Positions 14,302 to 15,412 of a stretch of 15,412 nucleotides of DNA are shown piece after piece. The notes beneath the pieces are model-generated. The model was not told where the DNA came from and did not search any database. It saw only the letters and a program-made list of their open reading frames with translations. Origin of the DNA: Clostridia bacterium (GTDB lineage Bacteria > Bacillota_A > Clostridia > Oscillospirales > CAG-272); the NCBI GenBank assembly GCA_017626655.1, contig JAGAIH010000052.1:1-15412 (forward strand). The letters run 5' to 3'. The translations under genes and the position numbers were made by a program. Within the stretch, counting starts at the first letter, position 1. Every line of letters begins with the position of its first letter.

Positions 14302-15412
14302 TTATTCGGTGAGGATCTTGAAGTCCTTCAGATACATCTTATCGTCGGGCGCGCAGGAGGAGAAGAAATCCATGCGGATCTCGTGGATGGTTCCCGACCA
14401 GAAGCCCGTCTCGGACAAGTCGATCCGGACCGTATGCCACTTCCCGTCGGCTTCCACCTCTACCACGGTGGAGACACCGCCCGTGGCGTCCTCGATCCCG
14501 CCCGTACAGAGGAAAAACTCGGTCTGGAAGGTCCGCTGGCTGGCGCTGCGGGGGATCTTGTAGGTGAACTCCAGGATGGGGTAGAACATGGCGTCGTACT
14601 GCTTGCCCATGAGGTCGTAGTCAAAGCTGAAGTAGGGATCGTAGCACTCGTAGTCGGGGCGAAGCAGAAGGCCGTTCTCCTCGGTCAGCTCCACGGTACA
14701 GCGGCGCTCTCCCGTAACAATGGCCAGATCCTCTTGGGTCTTGAAGGTGAGCTGCAGCTCGGGTGCCTCCTCCACGTCGAAGAGATCGTCCCCCGTGCCG
14801 TCGCCCCACTGCTTGTTGAGCCACCACAGGCGCATGGTCAGCCAATCGGTGACGAAGGTGCCCGCGTCGGCGTGCTCACTGAAGGTGGAGAGATCGGCGG
14901 CGCTGTGGTGGTGTATGAGATTGCGGTGAACAGGCTTGCCCCAGCGATCCCAGTCGCGGTTGAAGGCGGCGTCGTAGGCGTGATTCACCGAGATCATCTC
15001 GGACACCACGCTCTTCAGCTCGGTGTAGTTGGCCTGCCAATGCTCTCGGATCATGTCCTCGAACCACGGAATGCGGCCCAGCATAACGTACAGGAAGTTG
15101 ACGCGCACGCCCTCGCTCTCGGAGAAGTTGGTGGCGTAGAAGCCCGTGTAGGAGTGAGTGGTGGAGTAGTGGGTGTTGGCCATGGAGAAGTCGAAATCCC
15201 AGGGCGCGGCCAGGGTCAGCACGCCGTCTCCCTCGGGGGAGAGATCCACGTACATATTGAAGGCCATGGCGTCCAGGTTCTTGCAGATCTCGTCCAGGAT
15301 GCACATGGACACGGCGGACTCCAGGTTGAACACGGCGGAGATGGTCTCGATCTGCCGCTCCTCGTCGGTCTTAGCCCACTCAAAGGAGCGCTTGGGGGTG
15401 AGCCGTCCGTCG
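14302..15412 (-). CDS. CotH-kinase-family protein, C-terminal part (5' end outside window)
   Basis: The 3' part of a CotH-family gene; the frame is open to the window edge, so at least 369 codons are present and the true start is upstream. The CotH fold is recognised from FNMYVDLSPEG and APWDFDFSMAN; the DFD aspartates at 15187-15201 match the metal-binding active-site motif of this atypical kinase family. Bacillus CotH phosphorylates spore-coat proteins; clostridial homologues are often large secreted proteins of unknown target. The domain runs to about codon 200 before the end (SFSEHADAGTFVTDWLTMRLWWLNKQW). After it, the last 150 or so residues form a beta-rich domain with Trp/Tyr-rich strands (FQTEFFLCTG, KWHTVRIDLSETGFW, MYLKDFKIL), which resembles a carbohydrate-binding-type sandwich. 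Signal peptide status cannot be seen. It has its own terminator and is separate from the fakB operon. Confidence 0.85.
   Translation of the reverse strand, partial: DGRLTPKRSFEWAKTDEERQIETISAVFNLESAVSMCILDEICKNLDAMAFNMYVDLSPEGDGVLTLAAPWDFDFSMANTHYSTTHSYTGFYATNFSESEGVRVNFLYVMLGRIPWFEDMIREHWQANYTELKSVVSEMISVNHAYDAAFNRDWDRWGKPVHRNLIHHHSAADLSTFSEHADAGTFVTDWLTMRLWWLNKQWGDGTGDDLFDVEEAPELQLTFKTQEDLAIVTGERRCTVELTEENGLLLRPDYECYDPYFSFDYDLMGKQYDAMFYPILEFTYKIPRSASQRTFQTEFFLCTGGIEDATGGVSTVVEVEADGKWHTVRIDLSETGFWSGTIHEIRMDFFSSCAPDDKMYLKDFKILTE

Noticed and set aside
1..15412. CRISPR arrays, tRNA or rRNA genes, transposase or phage genes
   Set aside because: None seen: no regularly spaced direct repeats, no cloverleaf-like sequence in the gaps and no matching protein motifs.

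Overview
The window looks like a GC-rich member of the Clostridia (Bacillota), probably a plant-fibre-using gut or rumen bacterium. This rests on AAAGGAGG-type ribosome binding sites, use of GTG and TTG starts, a BspA-like leucine-rich-repeat lipoprotein, GH51/GH43 glycosidases, a GPH sugar symporter, a CotH-family protein and FakA/FakB (YloV/DegV) proteins. No rRNA, tRNA, CRISPR array, transposase or phage gene is visible. No gene-free stretch exceeds about 240 bases.

Region 1 (1-6453, + strand) is a carbohydrate locus. It holds the 3' part of a GH51-type alpha-L-arabinofuranosidase, a BspA-like LRR lipoprotein, a GH43-type glycosidase, an unclassified TIM-barrel glycosidase-like protein with an IGDEP motif, and a GNAT acetyltransferase whose start overlaps the previous stop (ATGA). 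The two complete glycosidase-like proteins (GH43-type and TIM-barrel) have no signal peptide, so they probably act on oligosaccharides inside the cell; the N terminus of the GH51 protein is not in the window. A short non-coding element with 29-bp perfect inverted repeats lies between the GH43 gene and the TIM-barrel gene. The locus ends at a bidirectional terminator (about 6452-6508).

Region 2 (6508-14077, - strand, read from high to low coordinates) is a long run of tightly spaced genes behind a near-consensus promoter (TTGACA-N17-TATACT at 14170-14198). In transcription order these are fakB (DegV family, fatty-acid binding), fakA (fatty-acid kinase), a GPH-family cation:sugar symporter, plsC (1-acylglycerol-3-phosphate acyltransferase), a membrane-anchored alpha/beta hydrolase with Cys at the nucleophile position, and four tandem paralogues of a small protein with an N-terminal zinc ribbon and two membrane segments. 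FakA, FakB and PlsC belong to one known pathway: activation of exogenous or recycled fatty acids to acyl-phosphate and their entry into phosphatidic acid. The hydrolase could supply or remove acyl groups, but that is inference. The zinc-ribbon proteins have no assigned function.

Region 3 (14302-15412, - strand) is the 3' part of a CotH-kinase-family protein with a C-terminal beta-rich domain. It ends in its own intrinsic terminator just upstream of the fakB promoter.

Nothing here is clearly a new defence or mobile system. The best leads are the four-copy zinc-ribbon membrane family attached to the lipid operon, the Cys-for-Ser hydrolase translationally coupled to plsC, and the unclassified IGDEP protein coupled to an acetyltransferase.
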